Below are positions 36,280-45,694 of a DNA stretch of 64,000 nt, piece by piece. The DNA comes from Legionella lansingensis (lineage in GTDB: Bacteria > Pseudomonadota > Gammaproteobacteria > Legionellales > Legionellaceae), in contig NZ_LT906451.1 in the NCBI RefSeq assembly GCF_900187355.1, forward strand, positions 2,415,001-2,479,000. Reading direction: 5' to 3'. A program made the position numbers and the translations under genes. Numbering within the stretch: position 1 is the first letter of the stretch; each line of letters begins with the position of its first letter. The notes under the pieces are model-generated. The model was given only the letters and a program-made list of their open reading frames with translations, made no database searches and was not told where the DNA came from.

Positions 36280-37186
36280 TTTTTGTATCTTATGCATGGC
36301 TCTGTTGATTGCCTGCCACAGAATGGTAGTCGTCCCAGATACAGGTTCTCTTGCTGGTCTGCAAGCCATGGCAAATACTAAAAGCGCCAAAAAACGCAGT
36401 AAAGCCAGTATGGGTAAAATCCGGGAAATGGCACTGAAAGAAACTGCTCTAAGTTTAGGAGCACAAGCCGGTCTTGCCTGGCGTGCCAAAATAATTGATG
36501 AGCATCTGGTTAAACAAGCCCGTAATCTTGATGCTATTTTTGACTTCAATTCCTTAATTCTTGAACATAATATTTTGCCCCCTGTTTTACTTGAGGGCCG
36601 CAATACCTTGAATTTGGCAGATGCACAAACCATTCGTATCTCTGATCGTACTTATAAAGTGGCCAAGCAAGCACGTTTTGTTACGACTCCTCCTAACTGG
36701 CGGCAATATTTATGGATGGACTACAAGAAACCTGATCCTCCCCATATGACTCTCCTACCAAAGACAAAGCAAGAAAAACAGCTGTGGTGCTATTATGTTG
36801 AAAAAGGCTGGAAAAACGGTATTGACCAAGCGGGTGTTATTCTTGAAGAAAGTATTGCTCGAATTAAAGAAGATTTTGCAGGAATGATCCTTTACCGCAA
36901 ATTACTTGCTATGAATATGGTGTCACCACCCTTTGTTTCCCACACGGATTTAGGGGTAACTGGCGATGAAGCCGAAATGCATATTGATGATAGGGTCTTA
37001 CGTATTACAGCCTTGCCCAGACTTAATGTTAATAGCAAAGAATGGGTAGCTGCCGTGGCCAAAGATGAAGACGCATTGGAGCACTTCAGAAACATGGAAA
37101 AATTAGCACAGAGCACTAAAATTACTATTACTAGTAAAGCATGGCAACCTGTTATTGCCCCCATTAACGATAAACCAATTTCTTAA
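36260..37186 (+). CDS. dotC: Dot/Icm lipoprotein DotC
   Basis: A 308-residue lipoprotein with lipobox LLIAC (Cys near 18). ATG 36260 starts the signal peptide and overlaps dotD. The rest is periplasmic (IREMALKETALSLGAQAGLA; QYLWMDYKKPDPPH). With DotD it directs DotH to the outer membrane in the core complex. Length matches L. pneumophila DotC. Confidence 0.93.
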   Translation: MRKFILSFCILCMALLIACHRMVVVPDTGSLAGLQAMANTKSAKKRSKASMGKIREMALKETALSLGAQAGLAWRAKIIDEHLVKQARNLDAIFDFNSLILEHNILPPVLLEGRNTLNLADAQTIRISDRTYKVAKQARFVTTPPNWRQYLWMDYKKPDPPHMTLLPKTKQEKQLWCYYVEKGWKNGIDQAGVILEESIARIKEDFAGMILYRKLLAMNMVSPPFVSHTDLGVTGDEAEMHIDDRVLRITALPRLNVNSKEWVAAVAKDEDALEHFRNMEKLAQSTKITITSKAWQPVIAPINDKPIS

Positions 37187-37201
37187 GTTGATGTAAGAAT
37201 T

Positions 37202-38335
37202 ATGAGTAGTACTAATGTTAATTTAATGCCCGATGAACCAACGCGTTTTTCTCCAGTGTTTATGGATAAAATGCTGGAACATGCTGAACGCTTAAAAGCT
37301 TCAGATATCACCATTCAAACAGGTGAGCCTATTTTTGCTGAAGTTTATGGCCGTCTCTATAAGATTACTAATCGGCGACTCTCTAACACAGAGTTAGGTG
37401 ATTTAATCAATGCAATTTATGGCCCAAATGCCACTACGCAATTGCTATCGGGTAAGGACATTGATACCCATTATGAATTCAGACCCACCCGCGGTGTACG
37501 TTACAGGTATCGGGTAAATGCTACCTCTTGCCTAGTTGAAGGTCATGATGCTATACAAATCACGCTAAGAACAATTCCGACCACACCACCAAAACTGGAA
37601 ACCATGGGCTTACCTGATGACATTCTTGAGGCGATAGCTCCCCAAGAAGGCATTGTATTTATTACTGGAGCTACTGGCTCAGGTAAATCGACCCTGTTAG
37701 CCTCGATCATTCGCGAATTAATAGAGAAAGAAGAATCACATCGTAAGGTTTTAACTTACGAAGCACCTATCGAATTTGTCTACGATGAGATCGAAACCAT
37801 ATCTGCTATTGTGAGCCAATCCGAGATCCCACGTCATTTGCCAGATTTTGCCGATGGGGTGCGTAATGCCCTTCGCCGCAAACCAAGATTAATCATGGTT
37901 GGAGAGTGCCGTGATGCCGAAACCATTAGCGCAGCACTTGAGGCAGCCCTAACCGGCCACCCCGTTTATACTACACTCCACACATCTGGAGTTGCTGAAA
38001 CCATGCGACGTTTGGTTACATCGTTTGCTGGAGAAGAACGAATTGGGAGAACCATTGATATTTTGGAGACTATTCGACTTTGTATTTGGCAAAAGCTCGT
38101 GCCTACAGTGGACGGCAAACGTGTGGCATTACGAGAATACCTCGTCTTCAATGAAGAAGTTCGTGATATCTTACTAGAAGGCGACCCAAATGAAGTGACT
38201 TCGACGACGCGTAAACTTGTTCGTCAACGAGGACAATTAATGACTGTTGATGCCAGAGAAAAATTCGAACAAGGGCTCATTAGTGAAAGAACCTATAAGA
38301 TAATTATTGCCGGTACCAAGGAATACCAACGTTAA
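37202..38335 (+). CDS. dotB: Dot/Icm secretion ATPase DotB
   Basis: A 377-residue PilT/VirB11-type hexameric ATPase, the same length as in L. pneumophila. Walker A GATGSGKS is at 156-163, followed by an Asp-box region (LTYEAPIEFVYDE), Walker B (PRLIMVGECRDAET) and the His box (GHPVYTTLHTSG). It energises substrate transfer at the cytoplasmic base. It is last in dotDCB and converges on dotA. Confidence 0.97.
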   Translation: MSSTNVNLMPDEPTRFSPVFMDKMLEHAERLKASDITIQTGEPIFAEVYGRLYKITNRRLSNTELGDLINAIYGPNATTQLLSGKDIDTHYEFRPTRGVRYRYRVNATSCLVEGHDAIQITLRTIPTTPPKLETMGLPDDILEAIAPQEGIVFITGATGSGKSTLLASIIRELIEKEESHRKVLTYEAPIEFVYDEIETISAIVSQSEIPRHLPDFADGVRNALRRKPRLIMVGECRDAETISAALEAALTGHPVYTTLHTSGVAETMRRLVTSFAGEERIGRTIDILETIRLCIWQKLVPTVDGKRVALREYLVFNEEVRDILLEGDPNEVTSTTRKLVRQRGQLMTVDAREKFEQGLISERTYKIIIAGTKEYQR

Positions 38336-38351
38336 ACTCCTACTGCAAAAT

Positions 38352-38375
38352 AAAAAAGGAGCAAAATTGCTCCCC
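38352..38375 (-). terminator. Rho-independent terminator for dotA
   Basis: On the minus strand GGAGCA-attt-TGCTCC is followed by six T residues. It lies in the 72-base gap between the convergent dotB and dotA stops and probably stops both transcripts. Confidence 0.85.
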
Positions 38376-38407
38376 TTTGAGAGATTATAGACCTTTCGAA
38401 ATTCGCT

Positions 38408-41368
38408 TTATTGATCCTCTTTACTTGGAGTAGATTCAGGAGTTTGTCCCTCTGCTCCCAATTTGGCACCGCCGCCAAAGGCTCCCTTGACCTTAGACCA
38501 GGCTTTTTGACCTTGACTAGACAATTGAGAATCAATTTGTTGTTGAGCCTTCGTTGTAGCCCCCCCACCTTCTTTTACCTGTCCTTTGGCTTCTTCACCC
38601 CACTGAGCAGCCTCTGAACCAACAGTTTCAGCTTGCCCACCAATCCAGCGTAATACTTTATCAGGCAGAACGGTAATCAACGTAAAGGCCTTCTGCACAA
38701 CGATCAAATACATTGTGGTATATACGAGGATTGAGAAGAAGAAACCATAAATACCAGCCCAACCCGAATAACCTTGAGTGGTATCTATGTTACCAGCCTG
38801 TGCCTGTACATTTGAATTCGGATCCCAGTTTGAAGTGTAGTTATACGTCATGCCACTTGCGCTACCTTGGATAAAGGACATTGCATTTGCAAATCCAGCA
38901 TTAATTATCCAAACGGATACATAAGTGAGAGCAATTGCAGCAATGTAACCGATGATCATCATCGCTGGGCGCAGAAAAACATTAAAGAGAATCATGATAG
39001 CCTGCTCACCTTTACCAAAGGCCTCATGACCCTCAGGATGCGTAACTCCCAATGCCACAATAGGTGCTGCAACCATTGCTTCGATGACCACCATCAACCA
39101 CGCAATGGAGCCGAAGGTGAAAATCATATAAGGCACAAATGGTATATAGTAGGCCGTTACAAAGCCAATACTCACCATTACTGCCATCCAGGCAAATAAC
39201 AGCGGAAATACCATTGCTATCAGGGCGAATATGAAAATTCCAAAAAGTGGGATCAACGAGGTCATAATGGCTACGGTCAGCAAGACAATCCATAACTCAT
39301 TAGCATAGTTAATATAGTTCACCCCCATATTAGCCAAGGCTATCACGGGATTGACAGCAGGCTGCTGAATCAGAGCTACCCCGGCCCGAAATGTGCCCGC
39401 GATACCCATCAATGGCACAGAAAGGAAAGTCAGCACTACCGCATTTATTATTTGAGCCACGATGTTCAAGAAGAAGTTATAAATATTTCTAATAATATAA
39501 TTGTAGAAAAGATTTCCCATCATCTGACCGAAACAAGTCTTCCAGAACATGATCTTAAGTTCCCCACAAGGGAAGTTCTGCTCGGGTAATTGGAATTTAC
39601 CCATATCAATATTGATATTGAACTTCATTGTGAATTGTGGCGGACTTTGTCCAGGTTGATCAGGCAACTGAACCATCATGGAGTTTTGTAGAAATCCATA
39701 CACCGTAGAAGAAAATGCCCCCGTTTGTGCATCTGAAGTTCCAGCTTGTAAACCAGGTATGGCACTAGAGCCAGGCATATCAAGAGGACTTCCAAGGTTA
39801 GCGCCATTGATTAAACCAATGACTTGATTAATCAATGTTGGATCACCATTCATCCAATTACATAGATAAACGGAGGGTGTTTCTCCGGTGCTGCATTTTC
39901 CACCAACAAACGCATTATTTAGTTGAGACAGATCGACTTTACTTCCATTTAAACCTGTTCCTGTATCCGTTTTATCAGGGTTGAGCATTGAGGTAGAATT
40001 CAATTGCGCTAGGTTAAAAAAGTAACTGCCTGCTAATATCCAGCCGTAGTTGTTAGCATCTTGGATAAATGCCCGTGCATTAGCCGCAGCAGAACCTTTT
40101 TTAACCTGCTCAAGTAAATTAAGGGCTGGTAGCATGATACCGTTGTAATCGGCAATAGCGCCCTGGAATTCAGTACCATTAAAAAGAGGTGCTGATTTGT
40201 TTGAACTTCCTGGATCTGAACCCCAATTAATACAATTACCAGACCCGGTTTGACTAGTACAGACCGTTTGGCCATTAGCCTGCAAAGGAACACCGAATTG
40301 CTGTACTGCATTTATTGAGAAGTTTTTTTGCCCGGATGAGTCATCCGTGTTTGTTTGGTTAGTTGGGTTTAAACCGGGATCATTATTGACCATGATTTGG
40401 GCAACAATACCTAGATCAATGTACATTTGCTGAACAGCGATAGCTCTCGACATTTGCGTCGTTTGAAGTTCATCCTTGGTAATCGTTACCCCACTGGGAT
40501 TCTGCTGATCCAAGCCATCTGCACCAGTAAATTTGTTCCACGCGATGTTGCCACAGATACCGTTAAGCTGACTATAGGGCTTAACGGTAAGATTCGGCAT
40601 AGGTATAGAAAAAGATTTGTCTTTTTTCGCGTTATTCTCATAAGAAATCACATTTACGCTACTTAAGAAATCCGGTACAGGGGTATTACAAAAATCCTGC
40701 ATGTCACCCGTAGCGTTAAAACAAGGTCCAACTTGCTTTTCTTTAGCAGCAAGAAAAGATTGGCGTTGCGTTTCTAGTGCCGATTGAATGCCTAACATAC
40801 AAACCTGACCAGTCAGAATCGTTTCAGCCCCGGTAGCAACTTCATTACCAGCAGCCCCCAATGAGACAGCAGGTTTCATTTGGGTCTGAATAATCGCTCC
40901 ACCACGATTTAGATAACCAAGGGCTGCTTGCCAAACTTTATCTGCGGCCCCCACGCCTTGAACAACAATCCACATCACAAAAATCTGCATTACACAGTAG
41001 CCAGATGCTTTTGGGAATAAAAGGGCAAGACCAAGGACAGAACGCAATGGAACCCAAATGGAAGACCATTTTTGCCCTAACATTTGCCCCTCATGTGCCG
41101 TATTCATGGTAGACACTGTCAGGGTATACATGATGATGAGGCCGCCTATGGCAAGGACTGCGGAGTTAAACACTCCAAACATCGTCCCCATAATTTGGCT
41201 ACCTGTACCATGCAATATGCCGTCAACAATACCGAAAATATTTCCTAAGAAAACCACAGAATAATCCTGCGGTGGTGGCGAGAAGTTTAGAGAGGAACCA
41301 CCATCTGAAGCGAGAACCAGACCAGGGAATATTATACCCAGCAAAATAAATGCTATTTTATTCATCAT
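38408..41368 (-). CDS. dotA: Dot/Icm inner-membrane protein DotA
   Basis: A 986-residue polytopic protein, slightly shorter than L. pneumophila DotA (about 1048). A signal peptide (1-20, ending LVLAS) is followed by segments near 70-150, a large periplasmic domain of about 400 residues (roughly 170-600) rich in Asn/Gln/Ser, then a cluster of five or six membrane segments to residue 920 and a cytoplasmic tail (GQAETVGSEAAQWGEEAKGQ). It overlaps icmV, forming icmV-dotA. Confidence 0.95.
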   Translation of the reverse strand: MMNKIAFILLGIIFPGLVLASDGGSSLNFSPPPQDYSVVFLGNIFGIVDGILHGTGSQIMGTMFGVFNSAVLAIGGLIIMYTLTVSTMNTAHEGQMLGQKWSSIWVPLRSVLGLALLFPKASGYCVMQIFVMWIVVQGVGAADKVWQAALGYLNRGGAIIQTQMKPAVSLGAAGNEVATGAETILTGQVCMLGIQSALETQRQSFLAAKEKQVGPCFNATGDMQDFCNTPVPDFLSSVNVISYENNAKKDKSFSIPMPNLTVKPYSQLNGICGNIAWNKFTGADGLDQQNPSGVTITKDELQTTQMSRAIAVQQMYIDLGIVAQIMVNNDPGLNPTNQTNTDDSSGQKNFSINAVQQFGVPLQANGQTVCTSQTGSGNCINWGSDPGSSNKSAPLFNGTEFQGAIADYNGIMLPALNLLEQVKKGSAAANARAFIQDANNYGWILAGSYFFNLAQLNSTSMLNPDKTDTGTGLNGSKVDLSQLNNAFVGGKCSTGETPSVYLCNWMNGDPTLINQVIGLINGANLGSPLDMPGSSAIPGLQAGTSDAQTGAFSSTVYGFLQNSMMVQLPDQPGQSPPQFTMKFNINIDMGKFQLPEQNFPCGELKIMFWKTCFGQMMGNLFYNYIIRNIYNFFLNIVAQIINAVVLTFLSVPLMGIAGTFRAGVALIQQPAVNPVIALANMGVNYINYANELWIVLLTVAIMTSLIPLFGIFIFALIAMVFPLLFAWMAVMVSIGFVTAYYIPFVPYMIFTFGSIAWLMVVIEAMVAAPIVALGVTHPEGHEAFGKGEQAIMILFNVFLRPAMMIIGYIAAIALTYVSVWIINAGFANAMSFIQGSASGMTYNYTSNWDPNSNVQAQAGNIDTTQGYSGWAGIYGFFFSILVYTTMYLIVVQKAFTLITVLPDKVLRWIGGQAETVGSEAAQWGEEAKGQVKEGGGATTKAQQQIDSQLSSQGQKAWSKVKGAFGGGAKLGAEGQTPESTPSKEDQ

Positions 41369-41820
41369 TTATCACCTTTCAGGCCCTGCCTGTACCACTC
41401 GCTAATTGAGCAACCTAACTTTCGCGTTTTGATCTGAAAGTACCAAAAGTGATAGCGAAAGGCTAAGGCCAACGCAATTAACATCAAAATGAAACTAATT
41501 ATTACTGCTCTATAACTTCCGTAATAAAGATGGTATATAGCATATCCAAAGATAAATATCGCTGCTGTACACATAAGTATACTCAGACGATACAAGGCAG
41601 ATTGCTTAGCCTGCAAATCTTGATCACTTAAATTCATTCTTGCGATTGCTGCATCAAAAGACTCTCCTTTGTCTGCTTTCCCTTGAGGAACAAACATTCT
41701 AAAAAAACCAGCTACCAAATAATTGGTAAACGATCTGGTACGATCAAAATCAGACCATGCCCGCACATTGAAAACCTGCTTGAAAATATTAACGAGTCGG
41801 GTGCTTTTTTTGATTTTCAT
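41365..41820 (-). CDS. icmV: Dot/Icm inner-membrane protein IcmV
   Basis: A 151-residue protein (same length as in L. pneumophila) with two adjacent membrane segments at about 80-120 (ILMCTAAIFIFGYAIYHLYY; VIISFILMLIALALAFRY). The N-terminus is basic. It is needed for Dot/Icm function and pore formation. It is co-transcribed with dotA and divergent from icmWX. Confidence 0.93.
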   Translation of the reverse strand: MKIKKSTRLVNIFKQVFNVRAWSDFDRTRSFTNYLVAGFFRMFVPQGKADKGESFDAAIARMNLSDQDLQAKQSALYRLSILMCTAAIFIFGYAIYHLYYGSYRAVIISFILMLIALALAFRYHFWYFQIKTRKLGCSISEWYRQGLKGDK

Positions 41821-41924
41821 AAAATTTACTTTTTGCTAATGGACTTTTACTCTTCTTACTATACTATAGTAGTTAGAATATACGCAGTTCATCAATGAGT
41901 TATACCGTAAAAAAAGAGTAAAAA
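41821..41924. promoter_or_regulatory. Divergent icmV-dotA / icmW-icmX promoter region with CpxR-like repeats
   Basis: GTAAA occurs twice on the plus strand with a 6-base spacer (41907-41911 and 41918-41922), just before icmW. On the minus strand GTAAA occurs at 41850-41846 and 41829-41825, just before icmV. The CpxR element is GTAAA-N4-8-GTAAA, and CpxR is known to control some icm/dot promoters in L. pneumophila. A perfect 10-base palindrome TACTATAGTA lies at 41862-41871. The plus-strand pair is close to the start codon, so its role is uncertain. Confidence 0.5.
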
Positions 41925-42380
41925 ATGCCCGATCTTAGTCATGAAGCCTCATCCAGGTATTGGTTTGAGTATGTTGATCCGATGATTTACAGGGTCATCA
42001 CGTTTATGGAAAGTGTAGAAGACTGGACCTTGGATGGGAACCCTGAGTTAGAAGAAGCAATCAACCGCCTGGGTAAGGAACTTGATGATATCGAAAAAAT
42101 TGACATGAGTACCTTAGGTCAGGAAGATAATTTTATACGTTTGGTTGGGAATATTAAATCCGGAAGGGGTTTGCGACTTTTGCAAGCCATTGACACCGTT
42201 CATCCTGGAAGTGCCTCACGAATTTTAATACATGCTGAAGAAACCAGTACAGGCAGTCATGATCCAGCTGGTTTCTTTCTGAAAAGAAATATCGTTTTTG
42301 AGCGGCTACGTCTGCTCGCCCGTGTTTTTTCCGAGTATCGTTTAAAACTTGTAGCTCGCGCTCTTGAAGGGGAAGAATAG
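41925..42380 (+). CDS. icmW: Dot/Icm adaptor chaperone IcmW
   Basis: A 151-residue acidic cytoplasmic protein, identical in length to L. pneumophila IcmW (SSRYWFEYVDPMIYRVITFM; NPELEEAINRLGKELDDIEK). IcmW pairs with IcmS on the coupling protein DotL and delivers a class of effectors. It is directly followed by icmX with no gap. Confidence 0.96.
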   Translation: MPDLSHEASSRYWFEYVDPMIYRVITFMESVEDWTLDGNPELEEAINRLGKELDDIEKIDMSTLGQEDNFIRLVGNIKSGRGLRLLQAIDTVHPGSASRILIHAEETSTGSHDPAGFFLKRNIVFERLRLLARVFSEYRLKLVARALEGEE

Positions 42381-43859
42381 ATGAAATCACTTAGTCGTCA
42401 CTTAGTTTTATCAAGTATATTACTTTTTACTACCTCCATCTTTGCTTCTCAAGGAGGGAGTAACGGAAGCACGGACGATGACTCTCTCAGTACCATCAAG
42501 ACTTATTTACTAAATTTAGGTCAGTATTTAGGCTACAACATCGACCAAAGTCCGCAAACTGAAGATAATCCAGTCAGCGACACATTGATGCAGGTAACGA
42601 CACAAGCACTAACAGCCACATTATTACCTGCCTTTCAAAGCCTATGGGGCGCTCTTCCTGTGAATACAGCTGGACTTAACATGTTAAGCGGCACAGTTAA
42701 TCCCATTTTTGTTCCAGCGAATGTCCAAACCTATTCGCAACTTAATGCCGCTGCTAACAGCACATTTATGTCTTCTCAATTCTACACACCTTCCAGCGGG
42801 ATTTCAGTATCCACATTAATCGATCAACCCAATGTAGGTGCTACTACCACCAGCCAAGGACAGCAATACCAATCTGATCCAGTCAGCCAAGCTGTTGCTA
42901 ATATTTTGACAACACCTGATTATAGCTATTGCTTGGATAATGCGGGTGCTAATTTTATCCAACAGTGCAACTATCCCTCCGGGCTAAAAAATGAAGCTCA
43001 GATCATGCAAAATGTCATTGGTGCCCTCCCAAATCCAGTAACCTTTTTTACCCCCCAATTTAATCAAAATGTGATACCACAACTCAATAGTAATAGTCTT
43101 ATTGCACCCTTGATGTACTCTAGTACCTCACTTGGTACTGACCAAACACAGAGTGGATCTAATTTTGTAAACACTGCGACAATCGGAGCACCCTCAGGTA
43201 CGACACCCAGTGGTCCTCTACAAGCGCAAACTCAAGCGCAACAGGCGCTAAATTTTATTCGCTATGCTACATCAGCAGTGGCTCCACTTGCCCTTCCTAG
43301 TTACAATGACTATGGTAATTTGTATCTGCAAATCATAGATACTACGAATAAGTATACAGCCGTACAAAAATGGCAAGCGGCCTCCACCATTGCTAACTAC
43401 CTTGCGAACTTAAGAGTTTATGCTGCACAAGCTTCTGTAGGTATTGGCAATCTGTATTATATTTTGTCAAAAAGAATGCCTCAGCCAATCCAAGGAACAC
43501 AAACCACTGAAAGCACAACTACCAGTCAGGCTCTTAGCGAGTATAATATGGCCACGTGGCGGCTTTTTAATCCAACCACAGCGTCTCAAACTCAAGGCCA
43601 ACCGGGTCAACCGACAACAACGCAATGGATAACAAATTTAAATCAGGCTTCGGCAGCCACTATTCAAAAAGAAATCGCAATCCTGCTTGCTGAAATTAAC
43701 TACCAGCTCTATCTCAATCGTCAACAAGAAGAACGGCTTCTCTTAACCAATAGCATGTTGTTGCTGCAGAATGCCAGAGCTTCTCAACCCACCGGAGCTC
43801 TAGCGGCAACAGGTCAAGCAAGCGCCTCAACCTCAACCACTGCAGCCGGTACTCAATAA
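42381..43859 (+). CDS. icmX: Dot/Icm periplasmic protein IcmX
   Basis: A 492-residue secreted protein with a signal peptide (1-22, ending SIFAS). It is rich in Gln, Thr, Asn and Ser (DQPNVGATTTSQGQQYQSDP; SASTSTTAAGTQ at the end). Legionella IcmX is about 466 residues and is required for export. The start immediately follows the icmW stop. Confidence 0.92.
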   Translation: MKSLSRHLVLSSILLFTTSIFASQGGSNGSTDDDSLSTIKTYLLNLGQYLGYNIDQSPQTEDNPVSDTLMQVTTQALTATLLPAFQSLWGALPVNTAGLNMLSGTVNPIFVPANVQTYSQLNAAANSTFMSSQFYTPSSGISVSTLIDQPNVGATTTSQGQQYQSDPVSQAVANILTTPDYSYCLDNAGANFIQQCNYPSGLKNEAQIMQNVIGALPNPVTFFTPQFNQNVIPQLNSNSLIAPLMYSSTSLGTDQTQSGSNFVNTATIGAPSGTTPSGPLQAQTQAQQALNFIRYATSAVAPLALPSYNDYGNLYLQIIDTTNKYTAVQKWQAASTIANYLANLRVYAAQASVGIGNLYYILSKRMPQPIQGTQTTESTTTSQALSEYNMATWRLFNPTTASQTQGQPGQPTTTQWITNLNQASAATIQKEIAILLAEINYQLYLNRQQEERLLLTNSMLLLQNARASQPTGALAATGQASASTSTTAAGTQ

Positions 43860-43891
43860 TACTGAGCCTGACTTACCGTCTCCTAGGTTTC

Positions 43892-43925
43892 GAACAGCAG
43901 CATCTAAGCTGCTGTTCTTTTTTTT
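43892..43925 (+). terminator. Strong Rho-independent terminator after icmX
   Basis: GAACAGCAGC-atctaa-GCTGCTGTTC, a perfect 10-base stem, is followed by eight T residues. It lies 33 bases after the icmX stop. Confidence 0.95.
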
Positions 43926-43986
43926 CGTAGCAATTTTCCCGGGTTAGGAAGTTTTCTCTCTACGTTTCGGGATGACAACAAACTTG

Positions 43987-44052
43987 TCACTCAGAGCACA
44001 GCGAAGAATCCCCTGTATCTTGAGAGGATCTATCACTACGTTCAAGATGACG
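43987..44052. repeat. Family A repeat as an inverted pair
   Basis: GTCACTCAGAGCACAGCGAA (43987 onward) is the inverse of the family A unit, and a second unit in the other orientation ends at 44052 (CACTACGTTCAAGATGACG). Together they can form a long imperfect hairpin upstream of the permease promoter. Confidence 0.6.
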
Positions 44053-44115
44053 TCTTCTCTGGGAGAGTATATAATTCCCCTTTTGCACTCACACTAGCTA
44101 GCAAGGAATAAAGCT

Positions 44116-45678
44116 ATGCTGAAACGCGATATCTCCCGCACAAACGTATTAATTGCCGCCGCTGGCGGCATGATAGGGTCTGGCTGGTTATTTAGTCCTT
44201 TTATTAGTGCTCAGATGGCTGGTAGCAATGCCTTGATTAGTTGGATTATTGCTGCTTTGTTTATGCTATTTATTGCTTTACCCTTATGCGAACTCGGTGC
44301 TATGTTCCCTATCTCAGGGGGTATGACTAACTATCCGAGTTTTACACATGGCAATGACGTGGGTTTTCTGTTTGCCTGGACATCTTGGTTATCTTATGTG
44401 GTTATGACGCCCATTGAAATTCAAGCTATCTTGCAGTATTCAAGTCACTTTTTTCCCAGTTTGATCGTTAAAGACACCACAGCATTTACGTTGTCAGGCA
44501 CTGGGTATGTAGTGGCGATGGGAATTATGTTGTTTGTGGTTTTATTAAATTCTTATGGCATTAAAATGCTTGCGGAATGCAATAAAATCGCCAGTATTAT
44601 CAAATTCTTGGTTCCCAGTATTGCCATTATCGCCCTGCTCTCTAGCGCACCCTCCATGAGTAATATCGAAGTGAATCTAAATAATAAAAACGCCTGGGTA
44701 CAGATTTTCACCGCACTTTCCGCAGGAGGGATTGCCTTTGCTTTTACCGGATTCCAAAATGGGTTGATGTTGGCGGGTGAAGTACAAAATCCACAACGCA
44801 ATATCCCCATTGCTATTTTAGGGGCAGTGTTTGTTGGTTTCGTATTATATTTTATGCTGCAGTTAAGTTTCCTGGCAGCAATACCTTCATCCTATTTAGC
44901 CCAGGGGTGGCAAAATTTAAGCTTTCCCGGTGATAGTGGACCATTGGTTGGATTAACCTTATTGGTGGGCTTGGGGGTTGTTGCCATGTTGCTTATGTTT
45001 GATGCCGCATTTTCACCTTTTGGAACCACCTTGGTCTATACAGCTGCTACTTCTCGTATACTATACGGCATGGCTTTAAACAAACATTTACCCAAACTCT
45101 TTTTAAAGTTAAATAAGCATAAAATTCCTTATGTCACCCTATATGCCAATTTCCTGGTTGGAATTTTATCTTTCTTGCCGTTTCCTGGCTGGCAAAAGAT
45201 GGTAGCCTTCTTATCATCCTGCAGCATCTTATCTTATGGGATAGGACCTATTTGTCTATTGGCTATGCGAAAACTTAAGCCGCATCGAAACCGTCCTTTC
45301 AAACTTTGGGCTAGTTTATTTTTTTGCCATGTCGCCTTTTATGTCTGTAATCTGATGTTATATTGGTGTGGCTTTGATATTTTATGGAAATTGGATTTAG
45401 CACTTCTTATTGGTTTTATTATCAATCTTATCTACCAAAAACGCCGATTTAGCGATTGCAGCCGTAGTCTTTATTGGTTTGCTTTCTATATGATTTCAAT
45501 GTTAGTTCTTTCTTACTTTGGTTCATTTGGGGGCACAAAACAATTGCAATTTCCTTTAGATATTATTTTGATTCTTCCACTAAGTATCCTCATCCTTTAT
45601 TTATCACAACACGTCCTTATAAACAGCGAGATGCATGAAGAAATAACGGCTACTCTGGAGCTTGCTGAGGCAGAGTAA
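44116..45678 (+). CDS. APC superfamily amino-acid permease
   Basis: A 520-residue inner-membrane transporter with 12-14 hydrophobic segments. AAAGGMIGSGWLFSP at the N-terminus is the substrate-binding loop of APC transporters, and GGIAFAFTGFQNGLMLAGEV is the conserved TM6 region. The last segments are atypical and followed by an acidic tail. Substrate cannot be read from sequence. A TATAAT-like box at about 44068 may be its -10. Confidence 0.88.
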   Translation: MLKRDISRTNVLIAAAGGMIGSGWLFSPFISAQMAGSNALISWIIAALFMLFIALPLCELGAMFPISGGMTNYPSFTHGNDVGFLFAWTSWLSYVVMTPIEIQAILQYSSHFFPSLIVKDTTAFTLSGTGYVVAMGIMLFVVLLNSYGIKMLAECNKIASIIKFLVPSIAIIALLSSAPSMSNIEVNLNNKNAWVQIFTALSAGGIAFAFTGFQNGLMLAGEVQNPQRNIPIAILGAVFVGFVLYFMLQLSFLAAIPSSYLAQGWQNLSFPGDSGPLVGLTLLVGLGVVAMLLMFDAAFSPFGTTLVYTAATSRILYGMALNKHLPKLFLKLNKHKIPYVTLYANFLVGILSFLPFPGWQKMVAFLSSCSILSYGIGPICLLAMRKLKPHRNRPFKLWASLFFCHVAFYVCNLMLYWCGFDILWKLDLALLIGFIINLIYQKRRFSDCSRSLYWFAFYMISMLVLSYFGSFGGTKQLQFPLDIILILPLSILILYLSQHVLINSEMHEEITATLELAEAE

Positions 45679-45694
45679 ACCCATTGTGGAACGT

